A stretch of 21,921 bases of DNA, taken from positions 1 to 21,921 of IMG/VR virus record IMGVR_UViG_3300046467_000138; one strand, written 5' to 3'. Numbering within the stretch: the first letter of the stretch is position 1; the number at the start of each line of letters is the position of its first letter. Positions 14,102 to 21,346 of this stretch are shown piece after piece. Made by a program: the position numbers and the translations under genes. The notes under the pieces are model-generated. The model was not told the DNA's origin and made no database searches. It worked only from the letters and a program-made list of their open reading frames with translations. The DNA is from a virus.

Positions 14102-15813
14102 TTAATTTTACAACGGTTAGATATAAAAACTTACTTTCGGCGGGAAACACCTATACCGAAATAAAATTAGACGATCACCAAACAACCCTAATTCTAGGAG
14201 AAAACGGTAGTGGTAAATCTACCCTACTGGATGCACTTTGTTTTGGACTCTATGGAAAGGGGTTCAGAAACCTCAAGAAAGACCTTCTAGTCAACTCTAT
14301 TAACCAAAAGGGCCTTGAGGTAGAGGTGGACTTTAATATTGGTAAGAGACAGTATAGAGTCATTAGAGGTGCAAAACCAAACAAATTTGAATTATATGTT
14401 AATGACAACTTGGTCAATCAAGATGCAAATGTCAGAGACTACCAAGAACACTTAGAAAAGAACATACTCAAAATGAATTATCGTTCTTTTACTCAAGTGG
14501 CTATCCTAGGGTCAGCTAACTTTACTCCATTTATGCAATTAAAATCTGCTGAAAGGAGAAAACTTGTTGAAGACCTTTTGGATATAACCATCTTTTCTAC
14601 TATGTCAGAAATATTAAGAAAGAAACTTTCTAACCATGTTGTTAATGTTAGAGAAAATGATCATGAAACCGACCTTTTGGAAGAAAGAATTAACGGATTG
14701 AATGAACAACTTGAAGCACTTCGTGAGAATAGAGATACGAGAATTAAACAGTATAAAGGAACCGTTGAGGAAACCCAAACTAATATTGATAATCTCATGG
14801 AGAAAATAGATAAAAAGACGGAAATCGTGACTACGAAAACATCCACTATTGAGGATTATGATGGGAAAATGGAACAGGTGCGAGAAGAGATTTATTTGGA
14901 AGGTAAACTCAATGATAATTATAAGAAAGCAATTAAGGAAATTAAATTTTATGAAGACAATGACGAATGTCCCACCTGTGAGCAAGAGTTAAATGAAACA
15001 CATAAGAGAGAACACCTTGAGACACATAAGAGCAAGAAGACGGAACTATCGAATGCTATTACAGAAATCGGGAAAGCCATCCAAAAATCCCAAAAAAGAC
15101 TCGTAGAAATCGCTACAATCCAAGAAGGAATTCATGATATACAAAAACAAATCGGCTTGTTGCAAACAGAATTAGTATCTAATCAGAAGTTTATCACCAA
15201 AATACAGAAAGAAATTGATGGACTAAAAATAGAAGGAACCACTGGAACAAATGTCCATGAGAAAATTGATGATAGTGAAGAGAATTTAAATATTCTACAT
15301 GCAAAGAAAAAGAATTTAGCAGAGACAGGTCACTATTTTGAAATAGCACAAATGTTGTTAAAAGATCAAGGGGTTAAACTAAGGATCATAAAACAATATG
15401 TTCCTATCATGAATAAACTAATACAGAAATACTTAGCACAACTTGAGTTTTATGTTGGGTTTGAATTGAATGAATCTTTTGAAGAAACCATCAAGTCACG
15501 ATTCAGAGATGAATTTAAATATGATAATTTCTCCCAAGGTGAAAAGATGAGAATCGATCTTGCATTATTGTTTACATGGAGAACAGTAGCAAGAATGAAA
15601 AACAGTGTTAACACCAATCTATTGATATTGGATGAGGTGTTTGATTCTTCATTAGATGCAGCTGGCACGGATGATTTTTTAAGGTTATTGAATGGACTTA
15701 CCGAGAAAACTAACGCATTTATCATATCACACAAGGGTGATGCACTGTATGACAAGTTCAATGATGTAATCAGATTTGAAAAATACAAGAACTTCTCAAG
15801 ACTTGCAAAATAG
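14098..15813 (+). CDS. gp46: Recombination endonuclease subunit gp46 (Rad50-type ATPase)
   Basis: SMC/Rad50/SbcC-type ABC ATPase partner of gp47, 571 aa against 560 in T4. N-terminal half-ATPase with Walker A GENGSGKS (34-41) and Q-loop region (QVAILGSANFTPFM); antiparallel coiled coil interrupted by the zinc hook C291-P-T-C294; C-terminal half with signature F478-S-Q-G-E-K-M, Walker B NLLILDE (D512, E513), D-loop SSLD and the switch histidine in ISHKGD. All key residues are present. Translation is coupled to gp47. A 12-base gap leads to the next gene and contains a late-type box. Confidence 0.97.
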   Translation: MINFTTVRYKNLLSAGNTYTEIKLDDHQTTLILGENGSGKSTLLDALCFGLYGKGFRNLKKDLLVNSINQKGLEVEVDFNIGKRQYRVIRGAKPNKFELYVNDNLVNQDANVRDYQEHLEKNILKMNYRSFTQVAILGSANFTPFMQLKSAERRKLVEDLLDITIFSTMSEILRKKLSNHVVNVRENDHETDLLEERINGLNEQLEALRENRDTRIKQYKGTVEETQTNIDNLMEKIDKKTEIVTTKTSTIEDYDGKMEQVREEIYLEGKLNDNYKKAIKEIKFYEDNDECPTCEQELNETHKREHLETHKSKKTELSNAITEIGKAIQKSQKRLVEIATIQEGIHDIQKQIGLLQTELVSNQKFITKIQKEIDGLKIEGTTGTNVHEKIDDSEENLNILHAKKKNLAETGHYFEIAQMLLKDQGVKLRIIKQYVPIMNKLIQKYLAQLEFYVGFELNESFEETIKSRFRDEFKYDNFSQGEKMRIDLALLFTWRTVARMKNSVNTNLLILDEVFDSSLDAAGTDDFLRLLNGLTEKTNAFIISHKGDALYDKFNDVIRFEKYKNFSRLAK

Positions 15814-15820
15814 ATAAATA
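15813..15820 (+). promoter_or_regulatory. Late-type promoter (GATAAATA) for the 500-aa gene
   Basis: One mismatch from TATAAATA and within the NATAAATA form I recall for marine T4-like phages. The last base lies exactly six bases before the ATG at 15826, the same geometry as the exact late box before gp20, predicting +1 at the ATG. It overlaps the gp46 stop codon. Confidence 0.5.
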
Positions 15821-15825
15821 GTATT

Positions 15826-17328
15826 ATGGGAATTACAACACAAACAGTAGAACAACACATTCTAATGGAAGCAGATACTTCTGCAGCTACTAATGTTGAG
15901 ATGGCTATCTGTTATCATTATAATTTATCGAAAGTTGGTGATGAAATTGAAGCACAAAAAGCATCAGGAATTAATGACAAGAATTTTGCAAAATTAACAC
16001 CACCAGTATTAAAAATAGGTGAAAAGGTTGCATCACAGATGGGAAACCGTGGATCATTATTAAGACATTCGGGTGCATCGAAGGGTGGAAAAAACCATTA
16101 TAAAGGTGGTGCAGATAACACACCTAAGGCAGATTTTTATGGGAATGCAACAAACCGTATTTCATTAAAGAAATCAGGTGGTGGTGGTAAAGGTGCTCAA
16201 CTTATGAGTGCAAAATCTGCTGAAGCCGCTGGGGTATTCCAAGCTGCAATCGGTCATTTTGAAAATAATGGTGGTAGTGGTCTTTCAGAAAGTAAAGAGT
16301 TTACAAGTGCTATTGATATTTTACAAAATAAAATGTTAGAAACTGCAAGAAATGATATGGTTGTCCAAGCTGGTAAATCTAAAAAAGAATTTGGTATATG
16401 GTATTCAACTGAGAGTTCAAGATTTAAAGCTTTCACACAGAAAGCAGGACTTGATGCAAAGCAAGCTACAAAACATTTAAAAGCAGAACTTAGTATGGTA
16501 GGTGCCGCACAGAAGATTGATAAGAAACATTATGAGAAGTTACCTTCCGAAAAGGATTTAAGATCAGCTGGTCTAAAAAGAATTGACAGATCAAATTCTT
16601 TAGAACCATACCGAAAAGAGTTTGAAGAAAATTCAGATGTGCAACTTGGGGATGTTCAAGTAAGTGCAAGACACTTAGAGAAGGTAGAAGCAGATAAATT
16701 AACCGCCTCAGCAGTTAAAAACCAAGTGTCGGATATTATTAAAAAATCTATTGACGGAACAGCATGGAAAATAGAATTACAAAAGTTCTTTGATACGAAT
16801 GATGGTCTTAAAAAGTGGATGGTTTACGAGGCTGGATCAGGATTATATAAATTTACAGGTCATAATTCTACTGGATCACCATACACTGGTAGTAATGAGA
16901 ATGTTGCAAATAGAATTTTAGTGTTTAACGACAGTGGAATTTCAAAGGAATATAAAATGATGGATTATGCAATGGCTAATCCACAGTTATGTGATAAGAT
17001 AGATGTAACATTTAAAGCAACAGGAAAAAGAACTTATATGGCACTTAGAATTGCATCAGAAGTAGAACACAATCTTCCTATGTTGCAAGAAGAATTAAAA
17101 AATATTGAATCTAAATTTCTTGCAGAAGGGTTTATTGGAGACATGAAAAAGAAATTTACAAACTTTCTTGATAAAGTAAAAAAAGCAATATGGAACTTTA
17201 TCGTGAAGTTGATTGAAAAAGTTATAGGAAACATTAAAGTTCTTGCAAAGAAAGGAATAACTGCATTTAATGAAGCGATGGGATTGGATATGCAAGGACG
17301 CGTAGGAATGAAAACACCATCATGGTAG
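15826..17328 (+). CDS. Putative capsid-packaged protein with nuclease-like (D-SxK) motif and amphipathic C-terminus
   Basis: A 500-aa protein of unknown function. The N-terminus runs to L13-M14-E15|A16 (ILMEADTS), which fits the gp21 prohead-protease site and the length of T4 internal-protein targeting peptides. Residues 97-128 read ...TPKAD103 ... RIS113LK115 ... AQ125LMSA, with E25 in a preceding helix (NVEMAICYHYN). The order E...D...SxK...Q resembles PD-(D/E)xK nucleases, with Ser in place of the second acid. The middle is lysine-rich and soluble. The last ~65 residues after FLAE434|G are a cationic amphipathic helix (KKAIWNFIVKLIEKVIGNIKVLAKK). It sits between gp46 and peptide deformylase (7-base overlap) with a late-type box abutting its ATG. 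A structural or injected virion protein is inferred. The nuclease reading is tentative. Confidence 0.7.
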   Translation: MGITTQTVEQHILMEADTSAATNVEMAICYHYNLSKVGDEIEAQKASGINDKNFAKLTPPVLKIGEKVASQMGNRGSLLRHSGASKGGKNHYKGGADNTPKADFYGNATNRISLKKSGGGGKGAQLMSAKSAEAAGVFQAAIGHFENNGGSGLSESKEFTSAIDILQNKMLETARNDMVVQAGKSKKEFGIWYSTESSRFKAFTQKAGLDAKQATKHLKAELSMVGAAQKIDKKHYEKLPSEKDLRSAGLKRIDRSNSLEPYRKEFEENSDVQLGDVQVSARHLEKVEADKLTASAVKNQVSDIIKKSIDGTAWKIELQKFFDTNDGLKKWMVYEAGSGLYKFTGHNSTGSPYTGSNENVANRILVFNDSGISKEYKMMDYAMANPQLCDKIDVTFKATGKRTYMALRIASEVEHNLPMLQEELKNIESKFLAEGFIGDMKKKFTNFLDKVKKAIWNFIVKLIEKVIGNIKVLAKKGITAFNEAMGLDMQGRVGMKTPSW

Positions 17329-17966
17329 GAACTACAATATGGGAATTGCAAGAAGAGGCCTCAAAGGTATTGAGAACTCCACCCGCTGAGTTTGATTTTA
17401 TTAATCCCATAGCCGATCCAAAAGAAATTGAAAAGAAACTTATTGAAGTTATGGATAAGTTTGGTGGTTTAGGTCTTTCTGCAAATCAAGTAGGATTAGA
17501 TGCAAGAGTATTTATAATGAAAACTGCAGATAAAGGAACTGTCGCATTCTTTAATCCCGAATTTACAAAAGTCTCTCAAGAAACAGATTTAATGAAGGAA
17601 GGATGTCTTTCTTTCCCCGATATATATTTAATGATAAAACGATCTAAGCAGGTCGAAATGAAATACTATGACTCTGACGGTGTCCAACACGTTATTATGT
17701 TAGAGGGATTGGGTGCAAGATGTGTCCAACATGAAGTAGATCATTTAAATGGAATAATTTTTTTACAAAGAGCAAGTCAAATGAAGGTTGAAAGGGCCCT
17801 CAAAGCAAGACCTAAAGAAAAACGAAAACGAATTGAGTATGAAAAACGACAAGCACTCGCGAAATACATCCAATCTACCGTTCAGACCGATACTGATCCC
17901 GAACATGATAACGGAACAGGAATCATTGAACCTGATTTGGTTCCACAAAACGCACAAGCATCTTAG
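17322..17966 (+). CDS. def: Peptide deformylase
   Basis: Fe/Zn-dependent peptide deformylase removing N-formyl groups from nascent proteins, cytosolic. All three catalytic motifs are present: G-L-S-A-N-Q (51-56; consensus GxGxAAxQ, with Ser for the first Ala), E-G-C95-L-S, and H137-E138-x-D-H141. The metal ligands C95, H137, H141 and the catalytic E138 are intact. Length 214 aa is longer than typical phage and plastid-like forms (about 130-190) because of a C-terminal tail after about residue 165 (basic KEKRKRIEYEKR, then acidic), which overlaps the next gene in another frame. The ATG overlaps the upstream stop by seven bases. Deformylases are known marine T4-like auxiliary genes, thought to act on proteins such as photosystem subunits or phage products; the target here is unknown. 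Confidence 0.95.
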   Translation: MVGTTIWELQEEASKVLRTPPAEFDFINPIADPKEIEKKLIEVMDKFGGLGLSANQVGLDARVFIMKTADKGTVAFFNPEFTKVSQETDLMKEGCLSFPDIYLMIKRSKQVEMKYYDSDGVQHVIMLEGLGARCVQHEVDHLNGIIFLQRASQMKVERALKARPKEKRKRIEYEKRQALAKYIQSTVQTDTDPEHDNGTGIIEPDLVPQNAQAS

Positions 17967-18492
17967 AAGTATTGGTGACGGTTCTGATTACCGTGGTATT
18001 GAAAAGGAATTTATTCACACTGAGTGGATAAGACAACTTTTTTATAAAGTTGATTTTCAAGTAACTGGTATTCTTAAAGAAGAAACTGGTAAAACCTATT
18101 ATCCCGAACAAACGGGCACCCTAAATGAATGGGAAATTGGTGGTTTTCAAGAACCACACTTAGATACTTATTCTAATGTTGAACTAAATTCACTCTCTTC
18201 TACAGAAATTGATCACCTAAAAACCCATCCTAATCGAGAATGGACGCTTATACTGCCCTTAAATGCCAACTTTAAAGGGGGAGAGTGTTACTTCCCAGCA
18301 GCAGATAACAATCCAGTGTCCCTGTGGCACTCTCCTGCCGCAGGAGAGGGTGTTTTGTTCAATGGCATAGACCACTTACACGGTGTTACAACGGTTAGAA
18401 GAGGGTCAAGACACACCGTTTCTAACTGGTATTCATCAAATCCTGATAATATTCCATCTGATCAAAGAAAATTCATCCAACCTGATAATTAA
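17839..18492 (+). CDS. Second 2OG-Fe(II) oxygenase
   Basis: A 217-aa prolyl-hydroxylase-type dioxygenase. From ATG 17839 the iron ligands are H107-x-D109 (EPHLDTY) and H181 (DHLHGVTTV), with the 2OG-binding Arg at 191 (RGSRHTVSNWY). The strand ECYFP and the EWTLILPLN core are typical. The start is uncertain: the frame opens with a TTG at 17788, then ATG 17839, then ATG 17905. The family lead-in PILIPNMITEQESLNLI lies upstream of 17905, so I favour 17839. The gene therefore overlaps the deformylase tail out of frame by 128 bases. It is not a close copy of the first oxygenase at 9231. Substrate unknown; all catalytic residues present. Confidence 0.85.
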   Translation: MKNDKHSRNTSNLPFRPILIPNMITEQESLNLIWFHKTHKHLRSIGDGSDYRGIEKEFIHTEWIRQLFYKVDFQVTGILKEETGKTYYPEQTGTLNEWEIGGFQEPHLDTYSNVELNSLSSTEIDHLKTHPNREWTLILPLNANFKGGECYFPAADNNPVSLWHSPAAGEGVLFNGIDHLHGVTTVRRGSRHTVSNWYSSNPDNIPSDQRKFIQPDN

Positions 18493-18494
18493 AT

Positions 18495-18524
18495 TTGACT
18501 TTGCCCGCTGCTTTTTCATATAAT
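18495..18524 (+). promoter_or_regulatory. Early promoter P1 (sigma70-type, repeat family)
   Basis: TTGACT (18495-18500), 18-bp spacer, TATAAT (18519-18524). The spacer contains TGCCCGCTGCTTTTT, shared with P2 and P3. It begins three bases after the upstream gene's stop. Predicted +1 near 18531 runs into the palindrome GTGCGCAC. Confidence 0.85.
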
Positions 18525-18532
18525 ATATGAAT

Positions 18533-18540
18533 GTGCGCAC
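18533..18540. promoter_or_regulatory. GTGCGCAC palindrome downstream of P1
   Basis: Perfect 8-bp palindrome about +3 to +10 of the P1 transcript, followed by CTTTTT. It could be an operator or a minimal terminator-like element separating P1 from P2. The GC-rich run stands out in an AT-rich context. Confidence 0.35.
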
Positions 18541-18568
18541 CTTTTTATAAAAATCCCAAAAAATAAAT

Positions 18569-18598
18569 TTGACAATGCCCGCCACTTTTTGCTATAAT
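18569..18598 (+). promoter_or_regulatory. Early promoter P2 (consensus sigma70, repeat family)
   Basis: Perfect TTGACA (18569-18574), 18-bp spacer with TGCCCGCCACTTTTT, GC then perfect TATAAT (18593-18598). Preceded by an A-rich run (CAAAAAATAAAT) like an UP element. It lies 74 bp downstream of P1 and drives the 27-aa peptide and following genes. Confidence 0.92.
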
Positions 18599-18620
18599 GT
18601 ATATAGAAATGGGAAATAAT

Positions 18621-18704
18621 ATGGATAAAGACTTAATATACGGACTGATGAATATGGCAATTTTTGTAGGAATAGTAGGACAGGCACTTAGTTATGTCTC
18701 TTAG
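18621..18704 (+). CDS. 27-aa membrane peptide, unknown
   Basis: First ORF after promoter P2: MDKDLIYGLMNMAIFVGIVG, then QALSYVS. A GGGA element (18611-18614) seven bases upstream can serve as ribosome binding site; an in-frame ATG at 18609 would add four residues. It has one short hydrophobic segment (about 6-24) and its stop overlaps the next gene's ATG by 11 bases, so at minimum it is a translational leader for the 71-aa gene. No family recognised. Confidence 0.45.
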   Translation: MDKDLIYGLMNMAIFVGIVGQALSYVS

Positions 18705-18909
18705 GATTGCAGAAAAACATAAAGTTAATGGTGGACTCTACGATAGAGGCACCTGTGACTCTTATTATAGAAGAGGTATAAAACCTCACTATTTTCCACA
18801 TGGAACATACCATGGTAAACGAATAAAAGACTTAACTGCATATCAAGTAAAGATTTACATGAAAGGTTATAACGATAATGAGGCCGATGGCTTCTATAAA
18901 GAATGGTAA
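18694..18909 (+). CDS. Small basic protein with CDSYYRRG motif, unknown
   Basis: A 71-aa basic protein: MSLRIAEKHKVNGGLYDRGT, then CDSYYRRGIKPHYFPHGTYHG, then DLTAYQVKIYMKGYNDNE and a C-terminal FYKEW. Rich in Tyr, His, Arg and Lys, with one cysteine. I recall comparable small proteins with the DSYYRR...PHY...GY pattern in marine T4-like phages, without a known role. A distant likeness to ribosome modulation factor (short, basic, ending in a helix with a GY pair) is possible but weak. It lies in the P2 early operon directly before the CobT-like gene (4-base gap). Confidence 0.75.
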   Translation: MSLRIAEKHKVNGGLYDRGTCDSYYRRGIKPHYFPHGTYHGKRIKDLTAYQVKIYMKGYNDNEADGFYKEW

Positions 18910-18913
18910 GAAA

Positions 18914-21346
18914 ATGTCATTAAGATCACAAAAAGATAATTTAGCAAAACTGATGGCAACTGAGGACTTAACCATAGTCCATAAAAAAGTTCCAACAGCA
19001 TATTTTGATGTAAAAAATAGGGTGCTTTGTTGCCCTACTTTTAAAGACGATATATCTTCCGAACTTTATGACTTGTTTATGGGTCATGAAGTAGGTCATG
19101 CACTGAATACACCATATGAGGGATTACACTCCACCATTAAAAAGAACAGAACACTTAAAGGTTATCTCAATGTTATCGAAGACGTTAGAATTGAGAAAGC
19201 AATCAAACACAAATATCAAGGTTTAAGAAAATCATTTTTCACAGCTTATAATGAGTTGATGGGAAGAGACTTTTTTGGATTAAAGAAAATGAAAATGACA
19301 ATCGATGAACTTTCATTGATTGATAAAATTAACCTGACTACAAAAGTTGGTCATAGAGTTAATATCAAACTTAATAAAGAAGAACAACCGTTTTTAGATT
19401 GGGCAGAAAGATGCAAAACTTGGGAAGAGGTTGTTGAATGTGCCGAAGCAATTTACGAATGGTCTAAAGAAAACGAAACAAGATCACAGCAAGAAAATCA
19501 AACTTTCTTTGTCCCTCAAGATTTTGAGGAAGATGAAGAAGGTGAGGAATTTGATGAAGATGAAGGAAGTGAAAATAGTTTTGAAGATTATTCTGATGAA
19601 GATAGTCTTCCTGATGAAGATGATGTAGAAGGAATGGGTAAAACCAAAGACTCTGATGAAGATTCAGAGAATGAAAAAGAAGCAGAAGGTGATGAAGAAT
19701 CTGACTCAGAAGATGAAGAAGAAGGCCAACAAGATCAAGACGGTATGGGTGGTCGAGAAGGTGGCAAGTTTGAAGGTGACTATGATGATAAGGACGGAGC
19801 AAGAGAATCAATCACTGAACATTTTGCACACAATAACGAAGAAGAGTATTTAGAAGAAAAACCAATAGTAAGAACAAATATTGATCTTCGTAAAGTATTT
19901 AAAGAAACGGATATTGATGAAATCAGAGTTTCTTATAAAGAAGTATTAGAAGATTGGAGAGCATTCTTCGGTGGTCAAATTAAAAGCAGATATAACGCAA
20001 CAATAAAAGACGCGGACATTGAAAGAGGATTGAGATTAGCAAAACATACTGGTAAAAAACTTACCGACAAAAATAAAAAACTTATCATGCACATGGCAAA
20101 AGAATTTGAAATGAAACAAACTGCAATGAGAAGTGTTAAATCGTTCCAAGGTAAAACTGGTGAACTTGATATGAACATGTTAGCAAAATATCAAATAGTA
20201 GATGACATTTTCAAAAGAGCAACTTACACACCTGATGGTAAAAATCACGGTATTACAGTTCTATTAGATTGGAGTGGATCAATTTGGAGACAAGTAAATG
20301 ATCTTCTTGAGCAGTCAATCATTCTAGCAGAGTTTTGTAGGAAAGTTAACATTCCTTATAGAGTGTATCTTTTCTCCGATGCCTATAAAAGAGTGGATTG
20401 GACAACTGGTAAAGCTTTGGACAGCAATAAAGATCATCGTGACGGTGGTTATATTATTGAAATAATGTCTAATGAAATGAAAAACAGAGAACACACTGAA
20501 ATGATGTCATATCTTGGTTCAATTTGGAACGGTCAAATGTATAGTTCTTATAAACGCTGGGATACGGTAGTTGAAGAATGGAATAAATGGTTTGAAGGTG
20601 TGGATCATGTTGAAGACTATTATGACATGCAAAGTAACGAAAAAATGGTTCCTTATGTTTACTCTTTAGGTGGAACACCTCTTAATAATGCACTGGTAGT
20701 AATGAGAAAATTCTTACCTGAGTTTGCAAAACAATATCAAATTGAAAAATCAATTTTGACAGTGATTACTGATGGATATTCTCACAGTTCACCTCTCACT
20801 AGCATGAGCGATGAGGAAGGGAAAGATAGAACTTCACAAGAGAAATTCTTAACAGATGATGATACCGATTCTTGGAACATACTGGTAGAAAGAAATATAA
20901 TTGATCCTTATAACAGAAGGGTCTATCCTTTTTCAATACCAAACAGATATGCAAGATACAATGATTTTGCACATACTCAAAACTTATTAGACTGGTTGGC
21001 AAAAACAACTGGTGTGATTGTGACTGGATATTTCTGCATAGAAAGAAAGGGAGATGCCTACACACTGTTACAAAGTATTAGAGACGCACATCCTGATCGT
21101 CCTTGGTTTGAACTAGACAGTATTTGGAAAGAAGCAAGAAAGACTGGAACTGTCATAGAGTGTCACGGATATAACAAATTATTCATGACTACCACTAACG
21201 CATTATCAGTTACAGGTGAGGATGGATTATCAGACGAATTTGACGGTGCAAAAAAAGTAAGATTAATTGCAGCGTTTAAAAGAAACCAAAAATCTAAAAC
21301 AACATCAAGATTTTTAACAAATGAATTTATAAAGGAAATAGCATAA
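18914..21346 (+). CDS. CobT/NorD-like protein: HExxH metallopeptidase-like domain, acidic linker, VWA domain
   Basis: An 810-aa protein. The N-terminus has GH58E59VGH62, a zinc-type HExxH, followed by N-V-I-E89-D-V-R-I-E, the spacing seen in metallopeptidase-like domains linked to VWA proteins. Residues about 200-320 are an extremely Asp/Glu-rich linker, as in cobaltochelatase CobT. The C-terminal VWA domain has a full MIDAS: D452-W-S454-G-S456, T588 (GGTPL) and D620 (VITDGYSH). CobT-type proteins work with an AAA+ ATPase (CobS/MoxR). Cyanophages often carry CobS, which might lie outside this window. Cobalt insertion is not shown; a MoxR-VWA protein-remodelling role is equally likely. The frame opens at 18878, but ATG 18914 avoids overlap with the preceding gene. 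Confidence 0.85.
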   Translation: MSLRSQKDNLAKLMATEDLTIVHKKVPTAYFDVKNRVLCCPTFKDDISSELYDLFMGHEVGHALNTPYEGLHSTIKKNRTLKGYLNVIEDVRIEKAIKHKYQGLRKSFFTAYNELMGRDFFGLKKMKMTIDELSLIDKINLTTKVGHRVNIKLNKEEQPFLDWAERCKTWEEVVECAEAIYEWSKENETRSQQENQTFFVPQDFEEDEEGEEFDEDEGSENSFEDYSDEDSLPDEDDVEGMGKTKDSDEDSENEKEAEGDEESDSEDEEEGQQDQDGMGGREGGKFEGDYDDKDGARESITEHFAHNNEEEYLEEKPIVRTNIDLRKVFKETDIDEIRVSYKEVLEDWRAFFGGQIKSRYNATIKDADIERGLRLAKHTGKKLTDKNKKLIMHMAKEFEMKQTAMRSVKSFQGKTGELDMNMLAKYQIVDDIFKRATYTPDGKNHGITVLLDWSGSIWRQVNDLLEQSIILAEFCRKVNIPYRVYLFSDAYKRVDWTTGKALDSNKDHRDGGYIIEIMSNEMKNREHTEMMSYLGSIWNGQMYSSYKRWDTVVEEWNKWFEGVDHVEDYYDMQSNEKMVPYVYSLGGTPLNNALVVMRKFLPEFAKQYQIEKSILTVITDGYSHSSPLTSMSDEEGKDRTSQEKFLTDDDTDSWNILVERNIIDPYNRRVYPFSIPNRYARYNDFAHTQNLLDWLAKTTGVIVTGYFCIERKGDAYTLLQSIRDAHPDRPWFELDSIWKEARKTGTVIECHGYNKLFMTTTNALSVTGEDGLSDEFDGAKKVRLIAAFKRNQKSKTTSRFLTNEFIKEIA

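Noticed and set aside
18527-18550. Seven-codon ORF (MNVRTFL) after promoter P1
   Set aside because: Too short and without ribosome binding site; more likely chance within promoter DNA, overlapping the palindrome.
18878-18913. ATG at 18878 as start of the CobT-like gene
   Set aside because: It lies inside the preceding 71-aa gene; ATG 18914, five bases after that gene's stop, is the more natural start.
19431-19853. Out-of-frame + strand and antisense ORFs in the acidic linker of the CobT-like gene
   Set aside because: Lys/Met-rich or His/Leu-rich low-complexity translations produced by GAT/GAA repeats read in other frames.
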